This document shows, piece after piece, positions 20,057 to 29,018 of a DNA stretch of 64,000 bases. The DNA lies in assembly GCF_014132355.1 (NCBI RefSeq), contig NZ_BLZO01000060.1, forward strand, positions 62,001 through 126,000, read 5' to 3'. Numbering within the stretch: position 1 is the stretch's first letter; each line of letters opens with the position of its first letter. The notes under the pieces were generated by a model. It saw nothing but the letters and a program-made list of their open reading frames with translations, did not search any database and was not told where the DNA came from. A program made the translations under genes and the position numbers. Origin of the DNA: Okeania sp. KiyG1. Its GTDB lineage: Bacteria > Cyanobacteriota > Cyanobacteriia > Cyanobacteriales > Microcoleaceae.

Positions 20057-20395
20057 TAATTAGGGTTTGCTGAAAAAGTCTTTTTGCTAGGGTAGGAGAC
20101 AGGAGACAGGAAGAAGGGGCAATGAGCGAGGAGGTAGGAGTAAGAATTGTCTCTCAATTTTTCTGCCATAATCATCCCAAAATACTAAGTAGTCGTGTAA
20201 AAATAACTTGAACAGTTTTTTAATGGAAACTATATTTCACAATTTATCCCAGATAAAATTTGTACAACTTATTCTTACATGGCTCCTAAGCTTTATGCAG
20301 CTCTTTCCACCGAAAAGCTGGTACTTTTTTCAACTCTAAAACGCTAAAACCAATATCAGTCAATACTTTTAGATTTGATCGGTAAGCCCTAATTA
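20057..20395 (+). mobile_element. Family C element carrying a nested 96-bp element
   Basis: Ends AATTAGGGTTTGCTGAAAAA and GGTAAGCCCTAATTA. The interior has the GACAGGA heptamer block. It is interrupted by the family G element at 20190-20285. Confidence 0.75.
20190..20285. mobile_element. Family G miniature element nested in family C
   Basis: Left TAGTCGTGTAAAAATAACTT and right AAGTTG-type inverted end (ACTTATTCTTACATGGCTC) form an imperfect terminal inverted repeat of about 20 bp. CTAAG flanks both sides (20185-20189, 20286-20290), a 5-bp target duplication. Removing it restores the C-family interior ATACTAAG-CTTTATGCAG. Confidence 0.75.
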
Positions 20396-20540
20396 TAATC
20401 TTTTTTATTTCTTTGCAACAAAAAGTATATTAGACATCTGGTAAAAATCAAAAATAAAATCAATTATTCTCCATAAATGATCAATTATCTATCCCTATTC
20501 CCTGTTCCCTGGTCTATTAGTTAAGAACCTTGGTATAAGT

Positions 20541-20655
20541 AATATTATGTCCGCTGAATTAGTGATGAAAAACTTTCTTCTTATCTTTCTTCTTTTTTCC
20601 TCCTGACTCATGACTCCTCCGTTGTTATTTATAAGTATTCAACCGGACATGATAT
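20541..20655. mobile_element. Family E miniature element
   Basis: AATATTATGTCCGCTGAATT at the left and AGTATTCAACCGGACATGAT at the right are inverted. It shares AGTGATGAAAAACTTTC with the copy at 54549. Confidence 0.7.
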
Positions 20656-20793
20656 GAGTAGGTGGGGGTTAAAATTTATCGTTAGATAAATAGAGCAGGT
20701 AGAGGACACAAGGAAAGAAACTTCTGAGCGACTTTAGTTTTTCTTGTTAAATACCTTATTTTTTAGTGCCTACTTACTTAGATAGAGAATTTA

Positions 20794-21024
20794 AATAGGG
20801 TTTGCTGAAAAAATCTTTTGCTAAAGGTAGTAGTCAGGAGTCAGGATAAATGGGAATTAATTAGGAGGTAGTCGGGTATATTTGTCCCTTGATTTTTCTG
20901 CCTTTATCTGCCCAAAATACTAAATTTTTGAGCTTTTTAGACCGAAAAGCTAGCACTTTTTTCAACCTAAAAAGGTACTTGTCTTTATCTGTCAATGTTT
21001 TGAGAGTTAATCGGCAAGTACTAA
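20794..21024 (+). mobile_element. Family C element
   Basis: Starts AATAGGGTTTGCTGAAAAA and ends TAATCGGCAAGTACTAA. The right end has drifted. The interior holds CTGTCAATGTTTTGAGAG and TTTTTCTGCCTTTATCTGCC, as in the other copies. Confidence 0.7.
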
Positions 21025-21399
21025 ATAGTTAAATATACATCTCCAGAAAAGAGAGTGTAGGGAGTAGGGACCTTGCATACAACCTCCGTAGGTCCTAGGG
21101 AGAAAAAATTAATGTATCTAGTACGATAATTAATTTGATTTTTTATTATTTGGAGACGTCTAATATAAAATTAAAGATATTTAAAGATATAGCAGTCGAA
21201 GTAAAGGTTAGGACAGGTCAAAAGCTTAAAACTCAGACAACGTAATACTTTTCCTTCTTCCTTCTTCCTTCTTCCTTCTTTCTTCTGCTATATTACAGCA
21301 ATAGACGGATAGATTAGGACTTATGCTGATAATTGATCTTTAAACAGGGAAATATTTTTCCTACTATTCCCTATTCCCTATTCCCTGCTATAGCTGAAA

Positions 21400-22176
21400 A
21401 TGACAGAAACAAAAACCAAACAAACTGAAGCACAAATAAATTCTGATTTAGCAATAGTTGCTAGAGATGTTCAAAAGTGGTACAGCAATAATTTTCATGT
21501 CCTCCGTGGAGTAAGTCTCACAGTAAAACGTGGAGAAGTTGTAGTAATTATGGGGCCAAGTGGCTCAGGTAAATCCACCTTTATCCGTACTTTTAATGCT
21601 TTAGAAGAATATCAAAAAGGTAGCATTATTATTGATGGCATCAGTTTATCCCATGACTTGAAAAATATTGAGGCTATTAGGCGAGATGTGGGAATGGTAT
21701 TTCAGCAGTTTAATTTATTTCCCCATCTCACAGTTTTGCAAAATGTGACTTTAGCGCCAATATGGGTGCGTCGATGGCCAAAAGTCAAAGCAGAAGAAGT
21801 GGCAATGCAACTTTTGGAAAGAGTCGGTATTTTGGAACAGGCAAAAAAATTTCCCGGTCAACTTTCTGGCGGTCAGCAGCAAAGGGTGGCGATCGCCCGT
21901 GCTTTAGCTATGCAGCCAAGAATTATGTTATTTGACGAACCGACTTCTGCATTAGACCCAGAAATGGTGCGAGAAGTTTTGGATGTTATGCGAAATTTGG
22001 CAGATTCGGGAATGACGATGGTGGTTGTGACTCACGAAGTAGGGTTTGCTAGGGAGGTGGCAGACCGGATCGTGTTAATGGCTGATGGGTTATTGATAGA
22101 GGAGGCGACCCCAGAAGAATTTTTTCAAAACCCCAAGGAAGAGCGCACGCGCCAATTTTTGTCACAGATTTTGTAG
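21400..22176 (+). CDS. bgtA: Amino-acid ABC transporter ATPase
   Basis: This 258-residue ATPase has Walker [10 protein letters not shown] near residues 52-60, a Q-loop [12 protein letters not shown], signature [15 protein letters not shown] near 153-167, Walker [15 protein letters not shown] near 175-188, and H-loop VVVTHEVG. It is a GlnQ/BgtA-type subunit energising polar amino-acid uptake. In Anabaena BgtA is shared by the NatFGH and basic amino-acid systems, which would explain its distance here (2.2 kb of repeats from natH). It lies on the same strand as natF, natG and natH and no other permease is near. Confidence 0.9.
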   Translation: MTETKTKQTEAQINSDLAIVARDVQKWYSNNFHVLRGVSLTVKRGEVVVIMGPSGSGKSTFIRTFNALEEYQKGSIIIDGISLSHDLKNIEAIRRDVGMVFQQFNLFPHLTVLQNVTLAPIWVRRWPKVKAEEVAMQLLERVGILEQAKKFPGQLSGGQQQRVAIARALAMQPRIMLFDEPTSALDPEMVREVLDVMRNLADSGMTMVVVTHEVGFAREVADRIVLMADGLLIEEATPEEFFQNPKEERTRQFLSQIL

Positions 22177-22440
22177 GTTTCAAAAAGCTGGAGTTTCGAC
22201 TTAGTTAACAATTTGCGCAATTTAGCGACATAATACGCTAGTTCTCACACGCAAGTAGTAACGAGGATGAAATTTGTATCTTCTGCAACTAATCGCTGCT
22301 TAAACATTTCTGGCAGTCTATCTATATAGATATAGACCTCAGAAGAAATCCCGCTCCCTACTAGGAACGGCGCAGTAAAGGTTTGAGGACTTTTTTAGTT
22401 ATGTTAATTGACAAAGACTTAAATGTAAGTATATGACTAT
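22177..22440. other. Intergenic, no feature seen
   Basis: About 260 bases after bgtA without an ORF or recognised repeat. Confidence 0.4.
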
Positions 22441-22605
22441 AGGGATGCGGTTGGGCAAGACCCGTCAATGCCTGTGGATTAGTAACCGCCGACGGTAGGG
22501 ACGTTGCATAAGGGCGTCCGTACAGCAGGAAGTAAACAGCCTCCTAGGTCGGAGCTACGCTATCAATTTGTCACGTTATGTGATGCTTTGTATCAGTTTT
22601 ATGAA
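22441..22605 (+). repeat. Solitary right end of a tnpB element (possible stand-alone guide-RNA locus)
   Basis: Matches, in opposite orientation, the region after tnpB at 37985-38105. Shared blocks are CAATGCCTGTGGATTAGTAA against GAATGCCTGTGGATGAGTAA, CCGCCGACGG, AGGAAGTAAACA, and CTTTGTATCAGTTTTATG. No tnpB precedes it. In TnpB elements this region encodes the guide (omega) RNA, so a solo copy could be a relic or a still-transcribed guide. Confidence 0.55.
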
Positions 22606-22686
22606 GCAGTTGAGAAAATATGCCTTTGAGTTCTCTCGCCTTCAGAAGTGCAGAAGAAATGGAATTGATTTGATTTAATCATTAAT

Positions 22687-23053
22687 TTCATTTTCTGAAG
22701 CTCAAAAAAAATTAGGGGTTGTATGTCACAAAAAATCGTGATAATCTGAGAATAGAATTATATATTGGGGTGTGTTCGCCCATACACATGACTTTTTATT
22801 CAACCAAGAAATCAGAGCAAAAACCAAATATAGTGAATTGCACTGTAAAACTCAGATAAGGGAATCTTCTTCCTTCGCTATTCATTTTCTGAAGCTCAAA
22901 AAAATTAGGGGTTGTATCTCATAAAAAATCGTGATAATCTGAGAATAGAATTATATATTGGGTGTTGTTCGCCCCTGTACATGACTTTTTATTCAACCAA
23001 GAAATCAGAGCAAAAACCAAATATCAATGAATTGCACTGTAAAACTCAGATAA
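22687..23053. repeat. 173-bp direct repeat, two copies before trmJ
   Basis: Copies at 22687-22859 and 22881-23053 have equal length and about 90 percent identity. Both run from TTCATTTTCTGAAGCTCA to CACTGTAAAACTCAGATAA, separated by 21 bases. Each contains TCGTGATAATCTGAGAATAG and CAACCAAGAAATCAGAGC. The second copy ends 31 bases before the trmJ ATG. No ORF of note. Confidence 0.85.
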
Positions 23054-23084
23054 CGCCAGAGTTTCCCTCTTCCCTCTTCCCTTA

Positions 23085-23843
23085 ATGCTGAAACAACAAT
23101 CAAAACAAATAAGAATCGTATTAGTAGAGCCTGCCGGACCACTGAACGTTGGTTCTGTAGCCCGGATTATGAAAAACATGGGCTTCCATCACCTAGTCCT
23201 AGTTAATCCTCAATGCGACCCCCATGGACTAGAAGCCCGCAAAATGGCAGTTCATGCCCCAGAAATCTTAGAAACAGCCACCATAGTTAAAACATTACCT
23301 GAAGCACTACAAGGATGTCAAAGAGCGATCGCCACAACATCCCTAGACCGTTCATTACCCACCCAGCTAGAAAACCCCCGACATACCCTACCTTGGCTAT
23401 TAGGATATCCAGCAGCCTTAATATTTGGCAGAGAAGACCGAGGCTTAACCAATGTAGAATTAAACTATGCCCAAAGATTTGTCCGTATTCCATCAGATGA
23501 TATCTATCCTTCACTAAATCTAGCTCAAGCAGTAGCTATCTGTTGTTATGAACTATATCAGTTGCAAACTATGGCACTGAGTAACCAACAAAGTCAGGAT
23601 AGTCCACCCACCCCTACCCCTAACTTAGAAGCTCCAATAGATTTAATAGAGGCATATTATCAGGATCTAGAAACCCTGCTACTAAAAATAGGTTATCTTT
23701 ATCCCCATACAGCATCTAGCAGGATGGAAAAAATTCGTCGTCTATTCAACCGCGCCCATCCCTCTACTGAAGAAGTAGCAATGTTACGCGGAATGATTAG
23801 GCAAACGAATTGGGCACTTTCTCAGCATTGCGAAAATGATAAT

Positions 23844-23846
<3 letters not shown>
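23085..23846 (+). CDS. trmJ: TrmJ/SpoU-family RNA 2'-O-methyltransferase
   Basis: This 253-residue SPOUT enzyme has VEPAGPLNVGSVARIMKNMG (motif 1), LIFGREDRGLTNVELNYAQ (motif 2) and PSLNLAQAVAICCYELYQ (motif 3, with the SAM-binding knot). A C-terminal helical extension (KIRRLFNRAHPSTEEVAMLRG) is typical of TrmJ, which methylates position 32 of certain tRNAs. A minus-strand ORF inside is a shadow. It is preceded by tandem 173-bp repeats and followed immediately by a family C element, so the natural terminator may be displaced. Confidence 0.88.
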
Positions 23847-24114
<268 letters not shown>

Positions 24115-24708
24115 TCTATTTTTCCCTCAATTTCAAAGATTACTTTTACCAAAAAATGAGGTCCAAAGCCTCCCCTTTTAAGGGGATGAAAAAGCGGTTG
24201 AGGGATGGCGAGGTCCCCTCGCCATATCCAATCAACCAAGACAGCGGTCGTTTGCGGAGCAGTCCGTAGGATGGGATGGATGGGTTTCCTAACCATATCC
24301 AATCGACCAAGAGAATATTCAGTTCAGTATTTTCGTAGCCTCCGACTAAAGCCGGAGGTACTGATAACTGAAGGGCGCAGTTCCTCCGGAGGAGGCTAAC
24401 TGATAACTGATAACTGAAATGACCTTTTCCAAAATTAATAGCTGATAGCTAATAGCTGACGGCTGAATGCTTAAATATTAATAATGTCACAACCCGTGAT
24501 AAATCAAATAATTATCTGTATTTTCTCTTGGTATTAAGTTTTTCGCTTGATATATTATTTATGTGACTTTTGACTTTTGTGAAATGGAATAAACTAATAT
24601 ACCTCTTTCAAAACTGAAAGTCCAATAAATTTTCATGCAGAAATAGTCAATTTTTGTTGATTTTGATTTACTTCTGTTTGATAAACAAAATTATAGTTAT
24701 AAATTAAG
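24115..24708. repeat. Family D copy and promoter region
   Basis: The D copy spans about 24160-24420. It has a stem GCGGTTGAGGGATGGCGAGG / CCTCGCCATATCCAATCAAC, then a second partial copy with ATGGGTTTCCTAACCATATC, then GGGCGCAGTTCCTCCGGAGG and GATAACT heptamers. From 24480 to 24708 the sequence is AT-rich with no repeat; it presumably holds the promoter of the next gene. Confidence 0.65.
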
Positions 24709-26121
24709 GTGTTTGGAGTGGTTCAAAGATTTCCTAGTCCATCAATTCTTTCAGTAGTATCATCCCCTACTAGGCCAGATTCTCAATCGAAGCAATCTAG
24801 TAGTAGACAAAAAAGTCATCCCGTGCAACCGCAGCTACCCCTCAAAAGAAAGCGTAACGTAGCTAAATTTCCTCTACCACCTTCTGAGGAACCTTATCTT
24901 AGGTCTGTCCCCCCAAGAAAGAAAGTTGTTCCCCCTAGAACCTTAAAAACAGAAATTCCTAAATTTCAATCTCACAGAGCTAAACGTAGCCGAAGAGACG
25001 AACTGGCTAGATTAAGGTCCATAGCAGAACAACAACCCAAAACATCTACTCGACCCCAAAAACGGCCAGAAAAAGCCGAATCTTTTCTTTCTCAGCCACC
25101 ACTGCCAAAAAAATCCCCACTCACAAGTCGTAAACGCTCTGTATCTTCTTCAGTAGTGTTGTACGCAACTCGGATGTTAATTTTGGGTATGGGAGTAGCG
25201 GTAATTAGTGGGACATTGCTATCAATGTTGAAACCTGGAAGTAGTTCTAGTCTCCTTTCTCAAGCAGCAGATGTAGAATCAAATCAAGAATGGAAGTCTC
25301 CCTCCATTGTACCTTTAGCAGTACAACAAACTAGAGAAATTACAGCTTTGAAAACAGAACTAGATACAGTCATTGCAGAATACCCAAGTCTCACTCCAGG
25401 AATATTTCTGATTGATGTTGATACTGGTGCTTATATAGATATTAATGGAAATGTTGCTATTGCAGCGGCTAGTACAATTAAGGTGCCAGTATTAGTGGCT
25501 TTCTTTCAAGCTGTGGATCAAGGTCGCATCAAACTAGATGATATGTTGACAATGGAGGAATCTCATGTAGCTGAGGGTTCGGGAGATATGCAGTTTCGCA
25601 GACCTGGTACTAAATATACGGCTTTGCAAACAGCGACAAAAATGATCGTGATTAGCGATAATACCGCAACCAATATGTTAATTGAAGCACTTGGTGGAGC
25701 TGAAGTTTTGAATCAGTTGTTTCAGAGTTGGGGTTTGAAGAATACTATTATTAATGACTCCTTACCAGACCTCTCTGGGACTAATACAACATCTCCCAAG
25801 GATTTGATTAATTTAATTTCACAGGTAAATCAAGGTGGGTTGGTATCTCTAAAGTCTCGCGATCGCCTGTTTAGAATTATGGAGAGGACTAAAAATGATT
25901 CATTGTTACCTCGGGGTATAGGTAGAGGTACTATTATTGCTCACAAAACAGGCAACCTGAAGTCCGTATTAGCAGATGTGGGTATGATTGACTTACTCAA
26001 TGGCAAGCGCTATCTATTAGCTGTACTGGTGAAGCGCCCAGATGAGGAGCAAACTGCCATAAACTTGATTCGCGATGTATCCAAGAAAACTTATCAATAT
26101 CTTGAATCTTCAGAGCAATAG
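24709..26121 (+). CDS. Membrane-anchored class A beta-lactamase-fold serine hydrolase
   Basis: This 470-residue protein has a cytoplasmic N-terminus of about 145 residues, very rich in Pro, Ser, Lys and Arg (RKRSVSSSVV and similar). A single membrane helix at about 150-172 (TRMLILGMGVAVISGTLLSML) leads to an extracytoplasmic beta-lactamase2 domain. Catalytic motifs are STIK near 254-257, SDN near 315-317, and KTG near 413-415. The family includes class A beta-lactamases and related esterase or peptidase proteins; cyanobacterial members of this architecture are mostly uncharacterised. The start is GTG after AATTAAGGT; a second GTG nine bases on is possible. No clear E166-type residue could be assigned by eye. 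Confidence 0.85.
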   Translation: MFGVVQRFPSPSILSVVSSPTRPDSQSKQSSSRQKSHPVQPQLPLKRKRNVAKFPLPPSEEPYLRSVPPRKKVVPPRTLKTEIPKFQSHRAKRSRRDELARLRSIAEQQPKTSTRPQKRPEKAESFLSQPPLPKKSPLTSRKRSVSSSVVLYATRMLILGMGVAVISGTLLSMLKPGSSSSLLSQAADVESNQEWKSPSIVPLAVQQTREITALKTELDTVIAEYPSLTPGIFLIDVDTGAYIDINGNVAIAAASTIKVPVLVAFFQAVDQGRIKLDDMLTMEESHVAEGSGDMQFRRPGTKYTALQTATKMIVISDNTATNMLIEALGGAEVLNQLFQSWGLKNTIINDSLPDLSGTNTTSPKDLINLISQVNQGGLVSLKSRDRLFRIMERTKNDSLLPRGIGRGTIIAHKTGNLKSVLADVGMIDLLNGKRYLLAVLVKRPDEEQTAINLIRDVSKKTYQYLESSEQ

Positions 26122-26404
26122 TTGTTTGTTATCTGGAATTGTAAGCAAAAATAAGTCCTCTATGAATTGCTACATTTAGCAAATTAATATTATGGAATTA
26201 TTTGGTAAATTTAGTATAAAAATCAAGTATAACACTATGAATACAGGTTAGGATATTTTAGTATTCTCTCTCTTTGTGTATGTTCCTTTTCAACTCAAGT
26301 ACCTTGTTGTAAGAATTGGGATAGTACTATATACCTTAGTCAAGGCTAACTTGACATTGATTAACTATTTTTAAGAGTAGCCTAAAATTATTGACCAGAA
26401 AATT
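26122..26404. other. Intergenic, no feature seen
   Basis: AT-rich, no ORF or known repeat before the tnpB element begins. Confidence 0.4.
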
Positions 26405-27735
26405 GGGTTTCAAGCCTCGCCCTTCTAGGGCGACTTTTTAGTTGATTTTGTGCAACAAATTATGTTATCATGTTGTGAGTCAAGAGGCCATTTTATGAAA
26501 GCGAGATTTAGATACCGTATATATCCAACACAAGGACAAAAACACCGATTAGCAAAGCTATTTGGTTGTGTCCGTGTTGTTTGGAATGATAGTCTAGCTT
26601 GCTGCCTGTGAAAAGTATAAATTAGGAGAGAAGAAACCCACTAACGAAAAGCTACAAAAACAGTTTATTACCCAAGCAAAAAAGACTGAAGATAGAGAGT
26701 GGTTATCGGAAGTTTCTAATATACCACTACAGCAATCTTTGAATGATTTAAACCAAGCGTATCAAAATTTCTTTACTTCCACCAAAGGCAAGAGGAAAGG
26801 TAAACCTGTAAAACCTCCTAAATTCAAAAGTAGGAAATCAAGACAGACTGCAAGGTTTAGAAAGGGTGGCTTTAAAGTTGGTCAACACAAAGTCTATTTA
26901 GCTAAGATTGGAAAGCTGAAAATTATTTGGTCAAGAGAGTTGCCTAGTGAGCCTAGCTCCGTAACAGTAATAAAAGATTCAGCTAATAGATATTTTCTGA
27001 GTTTTGTGGTAGAAATTTCACCAGAAGTATTGCCTAAAAATGATAACTCTGTAGGTATAGATTTAGGAATTAAAACTTTTGCTACCTTGAGCAACGGTGA
27101 AAAAGTGGATGCTCCTAAACCATTAAAAAAACGGATTAAGAAATATCGTAAGTTAAGCAAGTCATTATCTAACAAAACCAAGGGTTCTAAACGATATGAA
27201 AAATCCAGATTGAGAGTTGCTAAGTTTCATGGCAAGTTAAAAGATACAAGGACAGATTTTCTACATAAATTGTCTACTGAAATTATTAACGAAAACCAAG
27301 TAATAGTTTTAGAAGATTTGAATGTTTCTGGAATGGTTAGAAACCGCAAATTATCAAGAGCAATTTCTGATTTAGGTTGGCGACAATTCCGAACACTATT
27401 ACAAGGAAAAGCAGAAAAATACAGTCGTGATTTTAGAGTAATTAGTCGTTGGGAGCCAACATCCCAAGTTTGCTCAAATTGTGGCTTTAAAGGTGGGAAG
27501 CTAGACCTTCACGTGCGAGAATGGGAGTGTCTCAACTGTGGTGCAAAACATGATAGAGACGAGAATGCAGCGATAAATATATTAGTCGCGGGCGGGCAGT
27601 CCGAGACATTAAACGGACGTGGAGGCAAGCGTAAGACTACCGCCAAGGCAGCAGCAGCCAATGAAACGTCAACCCACCGAGGAGCTTAGGCTCGGTAGGA
27701 ATCCCCGTGCCTTCAGGGCGGGGAGGATGTCAACA
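26405..27735 (+). mobile_element. TnpB-only IS200/IS605-type element
   Basis: The left end has the hairpin GCCTCGCCCTTCTAGGGCGAC followed by TTTTTAGTTGATTTTG. The right end after tnpB has AATCCCCGTGCCTTCAGGGC and GGGGAGGATGTCAAC. The same ends recur around the copy at 45630-46945. No tnpA. Confidence 0.8.
26495..27689 (+). pseudogene. tnpB: tnpB (RNA-guided nuclease of IS605 family), one early frameshift
   Basis: MKARFRYRIYPTQGQKHRLA starts at the ATG at 26495. One extra base in GCTGCCTGTGAA near 26605 breaks the frame after WNDSLACC. From there an unbroken frame runs to 27689. It includes the RuvC-I motif GIDLGIKTFATLSNG, VLEDLNVSGM (RuvC-II), the zinc ribbon CSNCGFKGG...CLNCGAKHD, and DRDENAAINIL (RuvC-III), so all catalytic residues remain. 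With the base removed the product would be 397 residues, the normal TnpB size. The 316-residue ORF from 26739 lacks the N-terminal wedge domain. Confidence 0.85.
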
Positions 27736-27864
27736 AGCAAAATTAAAATGCTAAACTACAAATATAATAAGGCCAGAGTTTAAGTAGATCGCAAAAAATA
27801 GGTCCTAGATAGTATTGATAAGGCAAAAGATTAATTGAAAAAACTCAAGGAGTGTTATGGAAAA

Positions 27865-28143
27865 ATGGAAAACATAATGGAATATCGGAAGTTAGATCCA
27901 GGTTTAGTAAATGTCCTGAATAAAATGCCTACATCACATAAACAGCCAGTTGAAGTGTTTGTTCGCACAACGGAAGTACCAAATCAAAAAGAAGCCAGTT
28001 TCTTAAAAGAACTAGGGGTAAGAGGGTTAAATCATCAGCGGTGTACCTTTACAGCTAGGCTTTCAGCAGAAGCAGTTACAGAATTATCTCATCAGCCTTG
28101 GATACATAACCTCAAGTTAGCAAGAAAGATGCGTTTGGCTTGA
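27865..28143 (+). CDS. Conserved hypothetical protein, about 92 residues
   Basis: I place the start at the ATG at 27865 (MENIMEYRKLDPGLVNVLN), 12 bases after AAGGAG, rather than the TTG at 27835. The sequence DPGLVNVLNKMP...VEVFVRTTEVPNQKEASFLKELGVRG...TARLSAEAVTELSHQPWIHNLKLARKM resembles the propeptide-inhibitor-like I9 fold often found before subtilases. This is by eye and weak. No signal peptide or membrane helix. It stands alone between a tnpB element and a family B element. Confidence 0.65.
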   Translation: MENIMEYRKLDPGLVNVLNKMPTSHKQPVEVFVRTTEVPNQKEASFLKELGVRGLNHQRCTFTARLSAEAVTELSHQPWIHNLKLARKMRLA

Positions 28144-28332
28144 GTTGGTATCAATATTCAATTTAAAACTACCTTTTTCTATTTAATACTTTGGCGATCG
28201 CTGATTTTCTAGAACAAAAGATAGGGCGATCGCTGTTTTTCTGCTATAACTGCTAAATTAATATAGAATATAGAATCCAGTTATACAGTATATGTTTATA
28301 ATTCTATCCACACTTCAATATTTAATCTCCCA

Positions 28333-28474
28333 GGCGTTGCACAGTGACAAATGATTTGAGATTTTTGATGAACAGGATTTTAGATTTGAGAATTGCTAGA
28401 ATGATTAATATTAGGTTTTTTTAGTCAAAATCTAAACCAATTTTTTGTAGTATCATTCCATAATGTGCAACCCC
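28333..28474. mobile_element. Family B miniature element, second copy
   Basis: Same ends (GGCGTTGCACAGTGACAAAT and ATAATGTGCAACCCC) and interior as 2584-2722, differing by scattered substitutions and a few indels. The flanks show no clear 8-bp duplication, so this copy is probably older. Confidence 0.8.
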
Positions 28475-28524
28475 ATTTCTCTATCTATCCCAACTATAAT
28501 AATAAGTATTCAACCGGATTTGAT

Positions 28525-28666
28525 ATTAGACATCTCCAGAAAAGAGGCAACAGCTCATCTGACAACAGGGAACCAACCCCTCGCCCCTCCCCTCCAAAGA
28601 GGGGAATAATTGATAATTTATGGATAATAATTGATTTTATTTTTGATTTTTACCAGATGTCTATTA
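28525..28666. mobile_element. Family F miniature element
   Basis: ATTAGACATCTCCAG and its inverted partner CCAGATGTCTATTA bound the element, which has an AATTGATTTTATTTTTGATT tail shared with 40880-40912 and, reversed, with about 20437-20460. No ORF. Confidence 0.65.
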
Positions 28667-29018
28667 CCTCCTGACTCCTTATACCAAGCGTGAAAAAAGA
28701 ATGTTACGAATAATAAGCACCATAAAAAGACTTTCAGATAAAGTCTGTTTCACGAAAAAAGTAATTGGCAATATCAAAAATGGTATTAAATCTATCCCCG
28801 CGTGCATTCGCGCATTCGCGCATTCGCGCATTAGAATAAATACCCTAACTATTTGTAGCAAACATTTATCAATTTGGTATTACTCCTTACTCCTGTACGG
28901 GAGATTCGCGTAATTAGGAGCATGACAAACGGAAATCGCCCCTACTGACTCCTGAATGATATGATAATTAATTATCCGGATACTATATAAAAAGGTATGC
29001 GCTCAAAATCAAAGAAAA

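Larger units (their letters stand above)
28144..29018. repeat. Intergenic with B, E and F repeats
   Basis: HIP1 sites (GGCGATCGCTG) lie near 28193 and 28227. Family B copy at 28333-28474, a one-sided family E end (AGTATTCAACCGGATTTGAT) at 28504-28523, family F copy at 28525-28666, and GCGCATTC repeats near 28800-28832. The last 100 bases before the CHAT gene show no repeat. No gene was seen. Confidence 0.7.
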
